Assembly (NCBI RefSeq): GCF_000756665.1
Contig: NZ_ARXV01000010.1
Coordinates: 1 to 64,000 of the forward strand
From: Alcanivorax nanhaiticus
GTDB taxonomy: Bacteria > Pseudomonadota > Gammaproteobacteria > Pseudomonadales > Alcanivoracaceae
DNA: 64,000 bases
Direction of reading: 5' to 3'
This document shows positions 54,210-63,723 of the stretch, one piece after another. The notes below the pieces were generated by a model. The model was given only the letters and a program-made list of their open reading frames with translations. It was not told the origin of the DNA and did no database searches. Position numbers and translations under genes: made by a program. Within the stretch, counting starts at the first letter, position 1, and every line of letters starts with the position of its first letter.

Positions 54210-56324
54210 GTGCCCCGCTTCCGCCTTATTGGCTTGCCCATTTCCATGCTCACCCTTGCCATTTCTCCCCTGGCGCTGGCTGAGGAAGCCAACGAGCTGG
54301 GCACCATTACGGTTTCTGCCACCCGCTCCAACAGTGAAGTAGGCAAGACACCCCAGAAAATCACGGTGATCAGCAAAGAGGACATTGAACAACAGCTGCG
54401 CATGACCTCGGATCAATCCCAGGTGCTGAGCAATCTGATTCCGTCCTACACCCCAAGTCGCCAAAAACTGACCAACGCTGGCGAGACCTTCCGTGGCCGG
54501 GCACCGTTGTTTCTAATCGATGGCATTCCGCAATCCAATCCGCTACGCGATGGCTCCCGTGACGGATACACCATTGACCTGTCCATGGTGGAGCGCATCG
54601 AAGTCATCCACGGTGCCAGCGCCGAGCACGGCCTGGGCGCCACCGGCGGCATCATCAACTTCGTGACCCGCCGCCCTGAGTCCGGCACCGTGAACCAGCA
54701 CATCGGCGTACAGGCCACCTCTCCCACCAATGACATCCACTCCGACAGCCTCAGCTACAAGGTGGACTACCGGGTAGACGGCATCGCCGGCAACGTGGAC
54801 TACCTGCTGGGTGTCAGCTATGTGGACCGTGGCATGTTCTATGATGCCGAGGGCGACTACATCGGTGTGGATGGCACCCAGGGTGACATCATGGATTCGC
54901 AAAGTGGCGATGTATTTCTCAAGCTGGGCTACTGGTTCAACGACGAGCAGAACATCGAACTGTCTGTGAATCGCTTTGAGCTGGAAGGCAATCATGATTA
55001 TGTAGCGGTTTATCCCCAGGATGGATGGGCCAACGGCATTTCCACCAAATCGAAAAAAGGCAGCCCGGAAGGCGACGCGCCAATGAACGAGGTGACCACC
55101 GCGGGCCTGACGTACACCCACAGCAATCTGGCCGGCAATCACTTCACCGCCCAGCTGTACAGCCAGACCTTCAAGGGTCGTTATGGTGGTGGCACCTTTG
55201 ACACCTTTCAGTACACGCCAGGCCTTCTTGAGGAAGACAGAATTTACGATCAGTCCCAGAATGAATCCGACAAGATCGGGGGAAAGCTGACACTGACCCG
55301 GGACGGCATGCTGGATAACCACCTGAAACTGACCACCGGGCTGGATGTCCTCCAGGACGAGACCACCCAGATCCTGGCGCAAACCGGACGCGAGTGGGTA
55401 CCGGAAACCCAGTTCCGCAACATCGCCCCATTCCTGCAGGCAGAAGTACAACCTATGCAGCAGCTCACCCTGAGTGCAGGTGTGCGCTATGAATACGCGA
55501 AGCTCAATGTAGATGATTTCACCACATTGGCGTCTTACGGCAGCAAACAGGTCGAAGGTGGCAACCCGGATTTCGACGAAACCCTGATTAACTACGGCGT
55601 AGTGTTTCAAGCCACCGAAAATGCCCAACTGTTTGCCAACTACTCCGAAGGCTTTGGCATGCCCGATGTAGGCCGTGTACTTCGCGGCATAAACCAGGAC
55701 AACCAGAGCGTGGAGGACTTCCTCGACCTGCAGCCCATTGTGACCGACAACACCGAAATCGGTGTTCGCTTGCACAACGGCAGCGCGCACTTCGAAATCA
55801 GTCACTTCAGCTCTGATTCTGATCTGGGTCAGCGGCTCCAGAACAACGGCGGCATCTTTGAAGTCAGCCGTGAGCGCACTGAGATTCAAGGCATTGAAGC
55901 CGACGCAGGCTGGCAACTCAATGCTTCCCATTTCCTGAATGCAAGCTATGTCCACACCAGCGGCAAGTTCGACAGTGACGAGGATGGCTCTGTGGACACT
56001 CGCCTGGATGGCCGCAATATCGCCCCGGACAGCATCCAGCTGCGCTGGCAGGCCAACTGGACCAGCAAGCTGGATACCCAGCTACAGGGCACCCACTACT
56101 TCAACAAGGATTTCGAAGGCGACACCAACGACTTCACCGCCTACCAGCTGGTCGACTTGTCGCTGGGTTACACCCTGCCCAAAGGTCAGATCACTGCCGG
56201 CATCGAAAACCTGTTGAATGAAGATTACTTCACCTACTTTTCGCAAACCGCCACTACTCGAGATGATCAGAACTTCAAGGGACGTGGCCGCACCTTCACC
56301 CTGGGCTACAACCTGGACTTCTGA
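54210..56324 (+). CDS. TonB-dependent siderophore-type receptor
   Basis: This 704-residue outer membrane receptor has a signal peptide ending PLALAEE, a plug domain (TVSATRSNSEVGKTPQKITVIS, then SMVERIEVIHGASAEHGLGATGGIINFVTRR) and a barrel ending GYNLDF. The GTG at 54210 follows GGGAG at the right distance. The upstream Fur box predicts induction by iron limitation. The ligand is unknown; a ferric siderophore is most likely. Confidence 0.93.
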   Translation: MPRFRLIGLPISMLTLAISPLALAEEANELGTITVSATRSNSEVGKTPQKITVISKEDIEQQLRMTSDQSQVLSNLIPSYTPSRQKLTNAGETFRGRAPLFLIDGIPQSNPLRDGSRDGYTIDLSMVERIEVIHGASAEHGLGATGGIINFVTRRPESGTVNQHIGVQATSPTNDIHSDSLSYKVDYRVDGIAGNVDYLLGVSYVDRGMFYDAEGDYIGVDGTQGDIMDSQSGDVFLKLGYWFNDEQNIELSVNRFELEGNHDYVAVYPQDGWANGISTKSKKGSPEGDAPMNEVTTAGLTYTHSNLAGNHFTAQLYSQTFKGRYGGGTFDTFQYTPGLLEEDRIYDQSQNESDKIGGKLTLTRDGMLDNHLKLTTGLDVLQDETTQILAQTGREWVPETQFRNIAPFLQAEVQPMQQLTLSAGVRYEYAKLNVDDFTTLASYGSKQVEGGNPDFDETLINYGVVFQATENAQLFANYSEGFGMPDVGRVLRGINQDNQSVEDFLDLQPIVTDNTEIGVRLHNGSAHFEISHFSSDSDLGQRLQNNGGIFEVSRERTEIQGIEADAGWQLNASHFLNASYVHTSGKFDSDEDGSVDTRLDGRNIAPDSIQLRWQANWTSKLDTQLQGTHYFNKDFEGDTNDFTAYQLVDLSLGYTLPKGQITAGIENLLNEDYFTYFSQTATTRDDQNFKGRGRTFTLGYNLDF

Positions 56325-56342
56325 TCTCCGGGTCACCACCTG

Positions 56343-56371
56343 ACGGGCAGCCTCTGGCTGCCCGTGTTGTC
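56343..56371 (+). terminator. Intergenic hairpin between receptor and PepSY gene
   Basis: ACGGGCAGCC-TCT-GGCTGCCCGT is a perfect 10-bp stem followed by GTTGTCT. The weak T-tail suggests partial termination before the PepSY gene. Confidence 0.7.
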
Positions 56372-56388
56372 TCTGGCGAAACCACAAC

Positions 56389-57495
56389 ATGCGTAAACTG
56401 CTGTTCATCCTGCATAAGTACACCGGCCTGACCGCAGGCCTGCTGCTGGTCATCAGCGGCCTCACCGGCAGTCTGCTGGTATTTCATGATGCGCTAGATG
56501 AACAGCTCACCCCGGAGCTTGTGACCCATGGCGAGCACCGTGCGCCCCTCAGCACGGTGATTGCCAACGCCGAAAGCGCCACCGGAAAAACAGCCCAACG
56601 CATTGACCTGTCCCGCCAACCCGGCAGCCCCCACACCCTGCGCTTTGCCAAGAATGCACAGGCCGCCGGGCCCCAGCAGGTCAGCGTCTCACCCTATTCC
56701 GGCGAAGTGCTTGCGGTGCGTGACTGGGGGCACTACCCGATGACCTGGATCTACCGACTGCACTACACCCTCCTTGCCGGTGCCAACGGCAAGACTGTGG
56801 TCGGAATTCTTGGCCTGTGTCTGCTCGGTTTCTGCCTCACCGGGGTGGTACTGTGGTGGCCGGCCGGAAAACGCAAAGGGAAGTGGAAGCGCCACCTGAC
56901 CATCCAGCGCGGGGCCGGCAGCTACCGGCTGCACTTCGATCTTCATCAGGTTACCGGCATCTACCTGCTGCCCGCCCTCCTGGTGGTCGCCTTCTCCGGC
57001 GTTAGCCTGGTGTTCGCCAAACAGGTCAGCGCCGCGGTTGGCGCTGTGTTGCCCCTGCAAGAGCGCCCCGCCCCACACTCTGTTCCCTCAGAACAACCTC
57101 CGCTGGGGCCCGACGATGCCATGGCTCTGGTACAGTCACGTTTTCCTGACGCCACCCTGCAGCGCCTCTATCTCCCCCAGAAACCCACCGACAGTTACCG
57201 GATCGCCTTCACCCTGCCAAATGATGCCTGGCAAGACTACGGCGCCAACAATGTGTGGCTGGACCAGTACAGCGGCGCACCACTGGCGCTCTGGCAGATC
57301 GACCAATTGACCCCGGGCAGCCAGTTCATGTCTTGGCAATTCCCGCTGCACAATGGCGATGCCCTTGGCATGCCCGGACGCCTACTGGTCTTGTTTACGG
57401 GCCTGGCGCCGCTGCTATTTTTTGTGACCGGAAGCTACCTGTGGTGGACCAAACGGCAACTCAAACGGCGCGCAGCAAAACGCCGCAAGACATAA
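56389..57495 (+). CDS. PepSY-associated membrane protein (iron-uptake type)
   Basis: This 368-residue inner-membrane protein has four predicted helices and PepSY-type periplasmic regions. The opening HKYTGLTAGLLLVISGLTGSLLVFHDALD is the family signature. It follows a Fur-controlled receptor and probably acts in siderophore reduction or iron release, as inferred for PiuB/FoxB-like proteins. It ends with a basic tail (KRRAAKRRKT). Confidence 0.88.
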   Translation: MRKLLFILHKYTGLTAGLLLVISGLTGSLLVFHDALDEQLTPELVTHGEHRAPLSTVIANAESATGKTAQRIDLSRQPGSPHTLRFAKNAQAAGPQQVSVSPYSGEVLAVRDWGHYPMTWIYRLHYTLLAGANGKTVVGILGLCLLGFCLTGVVLWWPAGKRKGKWKRHLTIQRGAGSYRLHFDLHQVTGIYLLPALLVVAFSGVSLVFAKQVSAAVGAVLPLQERPAPHSVPSEQPPLGPDDAMALVQSRFPDATLQRLYLPQKPTDSYRIAFTLPNDAWQDYGANNVWLDQYSGAPLALWQIDQLTPGSQFMSWQFPLHNGDALGMPGRLLVLFTGLAPLLFFVTGSYLWWTKRQLKRRAAKRRKT

Positions 57496-57593
57496 AGGCT
57501 GACATAAACGTTCAGTTTCATATCCTTTCCTGAAAGGCAGCATCACGGCATCACTACACAACAACGTGATACCGTTTGCCTAAAGGAGGAGTT

Positions 57594-58370
57594 ATGACCC
57601 GTTTCCTGATCCCGTTCCTGTTGCTGCTTAGCAGCGCTACCCAAGCCTTTGATCACAGCGCCTGGAACACACTGCTTGCGAACCATGTGAAGCCACTGCG
57701 CGGCGGCGTTGCCACCGCTGTGAATTACTCAGGCATGGAAAAAGACCGGCAGACATTGCGCAACTATCTGGATGCACTAACCGATGTTACGCAGGCAGAT
57801 TTTCAGCAGTGGCCACGGGACGAACAGCTGGCATTCCTGATTAATGCCTACAACGCCTTTACCGTTGAGCTGATACTCCTTGAGGGGCAACCCAACTCCA
57901 TTCGCGATATTGGCAGCGTCTTCTCTGGCCCCTGGGACAAGGAATTCTTTTCTCTTCTTGGCAATCCACGCACTCTGGATGAAGTAGAGCATGAAATGAT
58001 CCGAGCCAATCCGGCACTAATGGATCCACGCATTCACTTCGCAGTGAACTGTGCCTCCATCGGCTGCCCAGCCCTTCGCCCGGAAGCCTATACCGCAGAT
58101 AAACTCGATGCACAGCTGGAAGACAGCACCCGAAAGTTTCTCAGCGACAAGCAACGCAATCGCTACAACAGCGAACGCAAGGCGCTGGAAATCTCAAAGA
58201 TTTTTGACTGGTACGAAGAAGATTTCGAAGACGCTGCCGGCAGCCTGGCGGCGTACCTGCTGCCCTACGCCGAGGAACTCGGTGTTCCCCAGAATAAACG
58301 CAAACAGATGAAAGATGACGACATGACCATCCGCCATCTGGACTACGACTGGGCACTGAACAAACAGTAA
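57594..58370 (+). CDS. DUF547 domain protein, exported
   Basis: This 258-residue protein has a signal peptide (about 1-18, SSATQA) and the DUF547 core (LAFLINAYNAFTVELIL, HFAVNCASIGCPALR). AAAGGAGG precedes the ATG at 57594. The family is a common periplasmic protein of unknown function. It is not clearly linked to the iron genes upstream. Confidence 0.87.
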   Translation: MTRFLIPFLLLLSSATQAFDHSAWNTLLANHVKPLRGGVATAVNYSGMEKDRQTLRNYLDALTDVTQADFQQWPRDEQLAFLINAYNAFTVELILLEGQPNSIRDIGSVFSGPWDKEFFSLLGNPRTLDEVEHEMIRANPALMDPRIHFAVNCASIGCPALRPEAYTADKLDAQLEDSTRKFLSDKQRNRYNSERKALEISKIFDWYEEDFEDAAGSLAAYLLPYAEELGVPQNKRKQMKDDDMTIRHLDYDWALNKQ

Positions 58371-58573
58371 AGAAACGCCGAATGCCAATGAAAAAACCGC
58401 AGGGCGGAAATGGCCGCAAGCCCATCTCTGCCCTTTCTCCAAACCGTCAACAAAACCGCTAACGGAACAAATTGAGGCACAAGCTTTCCGGCCCCATTCG
58501 CTCAACAAGTTGAGCTCCTACAGAGCTCGGCTACGTTAGTGATGCAATTGCCAAACGTCTCAGTTTTTTCTTT
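58371..58573. other. Intergenic region before the radA end
   Basis: No gene was found. A short inverted pair GAGCTC-CTACA-GAGCTC lies near 58511. Otherwise no structure was recognised. Confidence 0.35.
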
Positions 58574-58608
58574 AGTTATTCACTATTAACTGTTAACTAT
58601 TAACTGCC
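58574..58608. repeat. Heptamer tract at the radA end (TTAACTG type)
   Basis: TTCACTA TTAACTG TTAACTA TTAACTG has a 7-nt period and ends 2-4 bp from the radA stop. No opposite arm was found. It belongs to the same unit type as element c. Confidence 0.65.
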
Positions 58609-58609
58609 T

Positions 58610-59977
58610 TCAAAGGTATTCCAGCGCCTGCGCCACATTACTCACGCCAATCACCTCAACGCCTTCCGGCAGGTTTCTGGGAAGGTTGGCCTTGGGCACG
58701 ATGGCTTTCTTGAAACCATGCTTTACCGCTTCGTAAAGCCGCTCCTGTCCCTGGGGCACCGGACGAATTTCCCCGGACAGACCGACCTCGCCAAATACCA
58801 CCAACTCACGCTCCAGGGCGCGGTCGCGGAAACTTGAGACAATGGCTAACACTTGCGCCAGGTCGGCGGCAGTCTCGGTGACCTTGACCCCACCCACCAC
58901 GTTCATAAACACATCCTGATCACCCACCTGAATACCGCCATGACGATGCAGTACCGCCAGCAACATGGCCAGCCTGTTGCCTTCCAGGCCCACACAAACC
59001 CGGCGGGGATTACCGAAGTGGGAAGCATCCACCAGCGCCTGCAGCTCCACCAGCAGGGGGCGTGTACCTTCCCATACCACAGTCACCAGAGAGCCGGAGG
59101 CAATCTCTTCCGCCCGGTTGAGAAAGATCGCAGAAGGGTTTTTCACTTCTTTGAGGCCTTCACCGGTCATGGCGAACACGCCCAGTTCGTTTACCGCACC
59201 AAAGCGGTTCTTCAAACCTCGAAGGGTGCGGAAACGGGAATCCGTGGAGCCTTCCAGCATCAACGAGCAATCGATCATGTGCTCCAGCACCTTGGGGCCG
59301 GCCAGGGTGCCATCCTTGGTGACATGCCCCACCAGCAACAGCACGGTGCCTGTCTGCTTGGCAAAGCGGGTCAGGGCCGCAGCACATTCGCGTACCTGTG
59401 CCACACTACCGGGGGCAGATTGCAGGGCTGTGAGGAACATAACCTGAATGGAGTCCACCACCAGAATACGCGGCTGTTCTTTACGAGCCAGTTCAAGAAT
59501 CTGTTCCACATCGGTTTCCGCTGCCAGCCGCAGCTTGTCCTTCGGCAGCTTCAGCCGGTCGGCACGCATGGCTACCTGGGAAAGCGATTCTTCACCGGTG
59601 ATATAGAGCGACTTCTGGCTATCCGCCAGCTTGCAAAGCATCTGCAGCAGCAGTGTGGATTTACCCGCACCGGGATGACCACCAATCAGAATGGCAGAAC
59701 CCGGCACCAAACCACCGCCCAGCACCCGGTCCAGCTCGCCCATGCCAGAACCTATCCGCGGCGTCTCTTCCAGCACAATCTCGTTGAGGTTCTGCACCTC
59801 AGAAAGCTGACCGGAAAACCCCGCACGACTACCGGCCCCCTTGGAAGCGGGAGTCGCCGGGTCGTGGACGAACTCCTGCAAGGTATTCCACGCACCACAG
59901 GAAGGACACTGGCCCTGCCACTTAGGAGTATCAGCACCGCAATCGGTGCAGACAAAGGCGATTTTTTTCTTGGCCAT
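58610..59977 (-). CDS. radA: DNA repair protein RadA
   Basis: This 455-residue recombination helicase has a zinc finger (Cys10, Cys13, Cys24, Cys27), a RecA-like core with Walker A GGHPGAGKST, the RadA motif KNRFG, and a C-terminal Lon-like domain (GEVGLSGEIRPVPQGQERL). It extends branches in recombination intermediates. A heptamer tract abuts its stop and element j begins 9 bp upstream of its ATG. Confidence 0.96.
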   Translation of the reverse strand: MAKKKIAFVCTDCGADTPKWQGQCPSCGAWNTLQEFVHDPATPASKGAGSRAGFSGQLSEVQNLNEIVLEETPRIGSGMGELDRVLGGGLVPGSAILIGGHPGAGKSTLLLQMLCKLADSQKSLYITGEESLSQVAMRADRLKLPKDKLRLAAETDVEQILELARKEQPRILVVDSIQVMFLTALQSAPGSVAQVRECAAALTRFAKQTGTVLLLVGHVTKDGTLAGPKVLEHMIDCSLMLEGSTDSRFRTLRGLKNRFGAVNELGVFAMTGEGLKEVKNPSAIFLNRAEEIASGSLVTVVWEGTRPLLVELQALVDASHFGNPRRVCVGLEGNRLAMLLAVLHRHGGIQVGDQDVFMNVVGGVKVTETAADLAQVLAIVSSFRDRALERELVVFGEVGLSGEIRPVPQGQERLYEAVKHGFKKAIVPKANLPRNLPEGVEVIGVSNVAQALEYL

Positions 59978-59985
59978 GGAAACCT

Positions 59986-60212
59986 AGTTGCAAGTTACAA
60001 GTTGAAAGTTTCAACGCGGGGAAAGCCATCCCGGCCGGACAGCGTGCAACCGCGATTCAGGTCACTATGCGCTTCGCTAAATCTCAAAACAGGAGTCGCG
60101 CCCTTTATATTGCGCTCTATCTTTTCAATGTTTCGGCGCGGGCACAACGCTCAACATCACGCACACGACCAGTCCGCGTTGCAACTTGCTTCTTGTAACT
60201 TGCAACTCAGCA
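59986..60212. repeat. Heptamer-arm element j (TTGCAAC type)
   Basis: The left arm (59986-60020: AGTTGCA AGTTACA AGTTGAA AGTTTCA, then ACGCGG) and right arm (60174-60209: CCGCGTTG CAACTTG CTTCTTG TAACTTG) are inverted, with the family boundary CAACGCGG/CCGCGTTG. It has the longest gene-free core (about 155 nt) of the set. Confidence 0.78.
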
Positions 60213-60252
60213 TTTCCGCTCGCCTGCAAGCTGGCCCCACCGCTGCGCTCGA

Positions 60253-61314
60253 TCAAACGATAATACGTTCCGGACGGCTGGTTATCTGACAGAACAGCTC
60301 ATAGCTGATGGTGCCGCAGGCTTTCGCTACCGCGTCCACATCCACCACATCGCCCCACAGCTCCACTTCATCGCCCACATGGGCATCAATGCCGTTGAGG
60401 TCGATGGTGAGCATGTCCATGGACACTCGCCCCACCAGTACCGTGGGCTCGCCATTAATGGCCGCAGGGGTACCGCTGGGAGCATGGCGGGGGTAGCCGT
60501 CACCGTAGCCCACCGCTACCACCCCTACCCGGCCAGCTTGCGCTGCCGTCCAGGTCGCTCCATAGCCCACCGATTCACCCGGCTGAATATCATTGATAGC
60601 AATCAGCCGTGCCGCAAAGCGATGGCTGACTTGCAGGCCGATTTCAGCAGCGCTCTTCCAGGTGAAGGGGGACGAGCCATAAAGCATGATGCCTGGGCGC
60701 ACCCGCTTGGCTCGGGTGTTCGGGTAGCGAATCAGCGCAGCGGAGTTAGCGGCAGACAATGGCAACCCCAGCGCATCCGCTACCTCCTGGGCCAGCATAT
60801 GCTGGCGGGTCGTGCGCTCATTCTGCTCGTCATCCGCACAGGCGAAGTGCGTCATGACACCCACCGGCTTCATGCCGACAGCCGCAAGCTGCTCAGCCGC
60901 CTGCAGGGCAATGGCAGGTCGCAGTCCCAGACGGTTCATTCCGGTATTCACTTTCAACCAGAGGCGATCGGTGCCGGGGTTCTCCAGCAACATGGCCACC
61001 TGCCAGGGCGAGTGCACCACCAGCTCCAGAGAGAGCGCCCGCGCTTCGATCATTTCCTCCTGATCAAAGCAGCCCTCCGCCACCAGAATCGGCGCCCCGA
61101 TGCCTGCGTCTCGCAACTGGCGAGCCTCTTCCAGCAAAGCCACACCCAGACCGTCCACCTGGTTCAGCATGGCATTGGCGGCATTCACCAGACCATGGCC
61201 ATAGCCATTGGCCTTGACCATGGCGAAGACGTCAGCCCCGCCCGCCAACTGCTTCGCCCGCCGCGCATTGTGTGCCAGCGCCGCATTACGAATTTCGACT
61301 CGGGTACCACGCAT
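60253..61314 (-). CDS. alr: Alanine racemase
   Basis: This 353-residue PLP enzyme makes D-alanine for peptidoglycan. The PLP lysine is Lys34 in AMVKANGYGHG, with the catalytic tyrosine region near ESVGYGATW. The ATG at 61314 is preferred over a TTG at 61335 because AGGAG lies nine bases upstream and homologues start here. Flanked by heptamer elements on both sides. Confidence 0.95.
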   Translation of the reverse strand: MRGTRVEIRNAALAHNARRAKQLAGGADVFAMVKANGYGHGLVNAANAMLNQVDGLGVALLEEARQLRDAGIGAPILVAEGCFDQEEMIEARALSLELVVHSPWQVAMLLENPGTDRLWLKVNTGMNRLGLRPAIALQAAEQLAAVGMKPVGVMTHFACADDEQNERTTRQHMLAQEVADALGLPLSAANSAALIRYPNTRAKRVRPGIMLYGSSPFTWKSAAEIGLQVSHRFAARLIAINDIQPGESVGYGATWTAAQAGRVGVVAVGYGDGYPRHAPSGTPAAINGEPTVLVGRVSMDMLTIDLNGIDAHVGDEVELWGDVVDVDAVAKACGTISYELFCQITSRPERIIV

Positions 61315-61375
61315 TATCAGGCACTCCTGAGCCAAAACGCGTCACACCGAACCGCAACGTCGGGTCGTTGTTTTC

Positions 61376-61407
61376 CTTGCAACTTGCAGCTTGAAACTTG
61401 CAACTCA
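61376..61407. repeat. Heptamer tract k (TTGCAAC type)
   Basis: CTTGCAA CTTGCAG CTTGAAA CTTGCAA ends 2 bp before the dnaB stop. It is a single arm; no partner was found before the alr start. Confidence 0.7.
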
Positions 61408-61408
61408 A

Positions 61409-62803
61409 TCACTCATCCATTGCCGCCAGCTGGGCGTAGTATTCCGGTGCCAGGTCATCGAAGCGGGAGAACTGCCCCTGAAAGGCTAACCGCACCGTGC
61501 CGATAGGGCCGTTACGCTGCTTGCCGATAATCACTTCGGCCACCCCCTTTTCATTGGTGTCCTTGTTGTACACCTCGTCCCGATAGAGGAAGGTGATCAA
61601 GTCGGCGTCCTGTTCGATGGCCCCGGATTCCCGCAGGTCAGACATCACCGGCCGCTTGTTGGGCCGCTGTTCCAGTGAGCGATTAAGCTGGGACAGGGCC
61701 AGCACCGGACAATTCAGCTCCTTGGCGATACCCTTCAGGGAGCGGGAAATTTCCGAGATCTCGTTCACCCGATTATCCACTCCCGGCACCTGCATCAGCT
61801 GCAAGTAATCGACCATGATACAGCCGATTTCGCCACCACACTCCCGGGCCACGCGGCGGGCACGGGCACGCATTTCCAGCGGACTCAATGCCGGAGTGTC
61901 ATCAATATAGAAGCGCTGCTCACTCAGCATGTGAATGGCGGAGGTGATGCGCGGCCAGTCATCCTTTTCCAGGTTACCGGAGCGCACCGAGGTCTGGTTG
62001 ATCCGCCCCAGGGAGGCGAGCATCCGCATGACAATGGAGTCCGCGGGCATTTCCATGGAGAACACCAGTACCGGCTTGCCGGCCTTGATGGCCACGTTTT
62101 CGCACAGGTTCATGGCAAAGGTGGTCTTACCCATGGAAGGACGACCGGCGATGACCACCATGTCCGATGGCTGCAGACCACCTGTCATCTTGTCTAGCTC
62201 ATCAAAGCCGGTGGTCACCCCGGTGATGGCGCTCTTGTTCTTGTAGAGCTCATCAATCCGGTCCACGGTCTTCTTGAGCACGGTCTTGATGTCTTGGGGG
62301 CCTGAGCCCTTCTTCTGCTGCTCGGCAATCTCGAAGATGGCGGATTCCGCCTTGTCGAGAATCTCCAGCGACTTGCGCCCTTCCGGGTTGAAGGCGCTGT
62401 CCGCTACATCATGGGATACATTGATCAGCTGCCGCAGGATACTGCGCTCACGGACGATCTCTGCATAGGCGGTGATGTTGGCCGCACTGGGCGTATTGCG
62501 CGCCAGCTCAGACAAATAAGTCATGCCGCCAATCTCTTCCAACTGCCCCAGCTGCCCAAGAGCTTGGGACACCGTCACCAGATCACAGGGATTCTCTTCT
62601 TCCACCAACTGGGCAATCACCTCAAAGATCTGGCGGTGGGCCTTGCGATAAAAGTCCCGAGCTCCGACCCGCTCTGCCACGTCATCCCAGGCACTGTTGT
62701 TAAGCAGCAGACCACCCAGAATCGCCTGCTCGGCTTCCACGGAATTGGGCGGAATCTTCAGGTTTTCAGGCAGATGTTTATCCAGCGATACGGGTTCGTT
62801 CAT
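61409..62803 (-). CDS. dnaB: Replicative DNA helicase DnaB
   Basis: This 464-residue hexameric helicase unwinds DNA at the replication fork. It has the N-terminal dimerisation domain (VEAEQAILGGLLLNN) and the RecA-like core with Walker A GRPSMGKTT. The ATG at 62803 is chosen; the frame extends to 62869 only because it reads through the heptamer arm of element l. No intein is present. Confidence 0.97.
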   Translation of the reverse strand: MNEPVSLDKHLPENLKIPPNSVEAEQAILGGLLLNNSAWDDVAERVGARDFYRKAHRQIFEVIAQLVEEENPCDLVTVSQALGQLGQLEEIGGMTYLSELARNTPSAANITAYAEIVRERSILRQLINVSHDVADSAFNPEGRKSLEILDKAESAIFEIAEQQKKGSGPQDIKTVLKKTVDRIDELYKNKSAITGVTTGFDELDKMTGGLQPSDMVVIAGRPSMGKTTFAMNLCENVAIKAGKPVLVFSMEMPADSIVMRMLASLGRINQTSVRSGNLEKDDWPRITSAIHMLSEQRFYIDDTPALSPLEMRARARRVARECGGEIGCIMVDYLQLMQVPGVDNRVNEISEISRSLKGIAKELNCPVLALSQLNRSLEQRPNKRPVMSDLRESGAIEQDADLITFLYRDEVYNKDTNEKGVAEVIIGKQRNGPIGTVRLAFQGQFSRFDDLAPEYYAQLAAMDE

Positions 62804-62827
62804 GGGGGCTTCCACAAGACCAGAAAT

Positions 62828-62915
62828 CAGTAACGAGCTTCGAGAAGCGAGTACCGAAAAGCACCGCAACCCGGCCTTTCGTAACTCGAAACCCGCTTCT
62901 CGAAACTCAAAATCA
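62828..62915. repeat. Heptamer-arm element l (CGAAACT type)
   Basis: The left arm (62830-62855: TAACGAG CTTCGAG AAGCGAG) and right arm (62876-62909: TTTCGTA ACTCGAA ACCCGCT TCTCGAA ACT) are inverted around a short core, between the rplI terminator and the dnaB start. Confidence 0.75.
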
Positions 62916-62923
62916 CTTCAACG

Positions 62924-62954
62924 AAAAAGGGCATTGTCCTCTCGGACAATGCCC
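62924..62954 (-). terminator. Intrinsic terminator after rplI
   Basis: On the minus strand GGGCATTGTCC pairs perfectly with GGACAATGCCC over a 4-nt loop and is followed by five T, 54 nt past the rplI stop. Confidence 0.92.
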
Positions 62955-63007
62955 TGATTCTGTCACCGCGCCCAGCAATGGGCAAACCGGTTGTCCGTTA
63001 CTGTCGA

Positions 63008-63460
63008 TTACTCGGCAGGAACCACAGCCAGCTTGATGGTAACAGTCACCTCGGCGTGCAGCGCCAGGTCGATTTCGAACTCACCGGTGTTGCGCAGAGC
63101 ACCATTCGGCAGTTTGACTTCGGCCTTTTCTACCGCAACTTCGGTAGCAGCTGACACGGCTTCAGCGATATCGCGGGTACCCACGGAGCCGAACAGTTTG
63201 CCTTCGTCACCGGCTTTGGCAGCGATGGTAACGGTAGCTTCGTTCAGCTTCTCGGCGCGAGCCTGGGCAGCAGTCAGCTGCTCGGCAGCATGCTTCTCCA
63301 GCTCGGCACGACGGGCTTCCACTTCAGCCAGGTTGGCTTTGGTGGCCGGCAGCGCCTTGCCCTGAGGGATCAGGAAGTTACGGCCGTAGCCGGAACGTAC
63401 GTCAACCACAGCACCCAGGTCGCCCAGGTTCTTGATAGTTTCCAGCAGGATCACTTGCAT
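63008..63460 (-). CDS. rplI: 50S ribosomal protein L9
   Basis: This 150-residue two-domain ribosomal protein has the N-terminal [16 protein letters not shown] and [14 protein letters not shown], then the long connecting helix. It is the last gene of the rpsF-priB-rpsR-rplI ribosomal operon. Confidence 0.97.
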   Translation of the reverse strand: MQVILLETIKNLGDLGAVVDVRSGYGRNFLIPQGKALPATKANLAEVEARRAELEKHAAEQLTAAQARAEKLNEATVTIAAKAGDEGKLFGSVGTRDIAEAVSAATEVAVEKAEVKLPNGALRNTGEFEIDLALHAEVTVTIKLAVVPAE

Positions 63461-63478
63461 GATAGTAGTCCCCTCGGC

Positions 63479-63709
63479 TTAGCTGTCGTGGCTGTCAGTG
63501 TACGGCAGCAGCGCCAGGTAGCGGGCCTGCTTGATAGCAGACGCCAGCTGACGCTGATAGCGTGCCTTGGTGCCGGTGATACGGCTGGGCACGATCTTGC
63601 CAGTTTCAGTGATGTAGGCTTTAAGGGTGTCGAGATCTTTGTAATCGATGTACTCAACACCTTCCGCGGTGAAGCGGCAGAACTTGCGGCGACGATAAAA
63701 ACGGGCCAT
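63479..63709 (-). CDS. rpsR: 30S ribosomal protein S18
   Basis: This 76-residue protein begins [17 protein letters not shown] and has the [19 protein letters not shown] core. Spacing of 18 bp to rplI and 14 bp from priB fits the standard operon. Confidence 0.97.
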   Translation of the reverse strand: MARFYRRRKFCRFTAEGVEYIDYKDLDTLKAYITETGKIVPSRITGTKARYQRQLASAIKQARYLALLPYTDSHDS

Positions 63710-63723
63710 TGGATATCTCCTCT

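Noticed and set aside
54543..55955. 470-codon minus-strand frame
   Set aside because: Antisense to the TonB receptor; no RBS or domain.
58853..60289. 478-codon plus-strand frame
   Set aside because: Antisense to radA and continues through heptamer element j.
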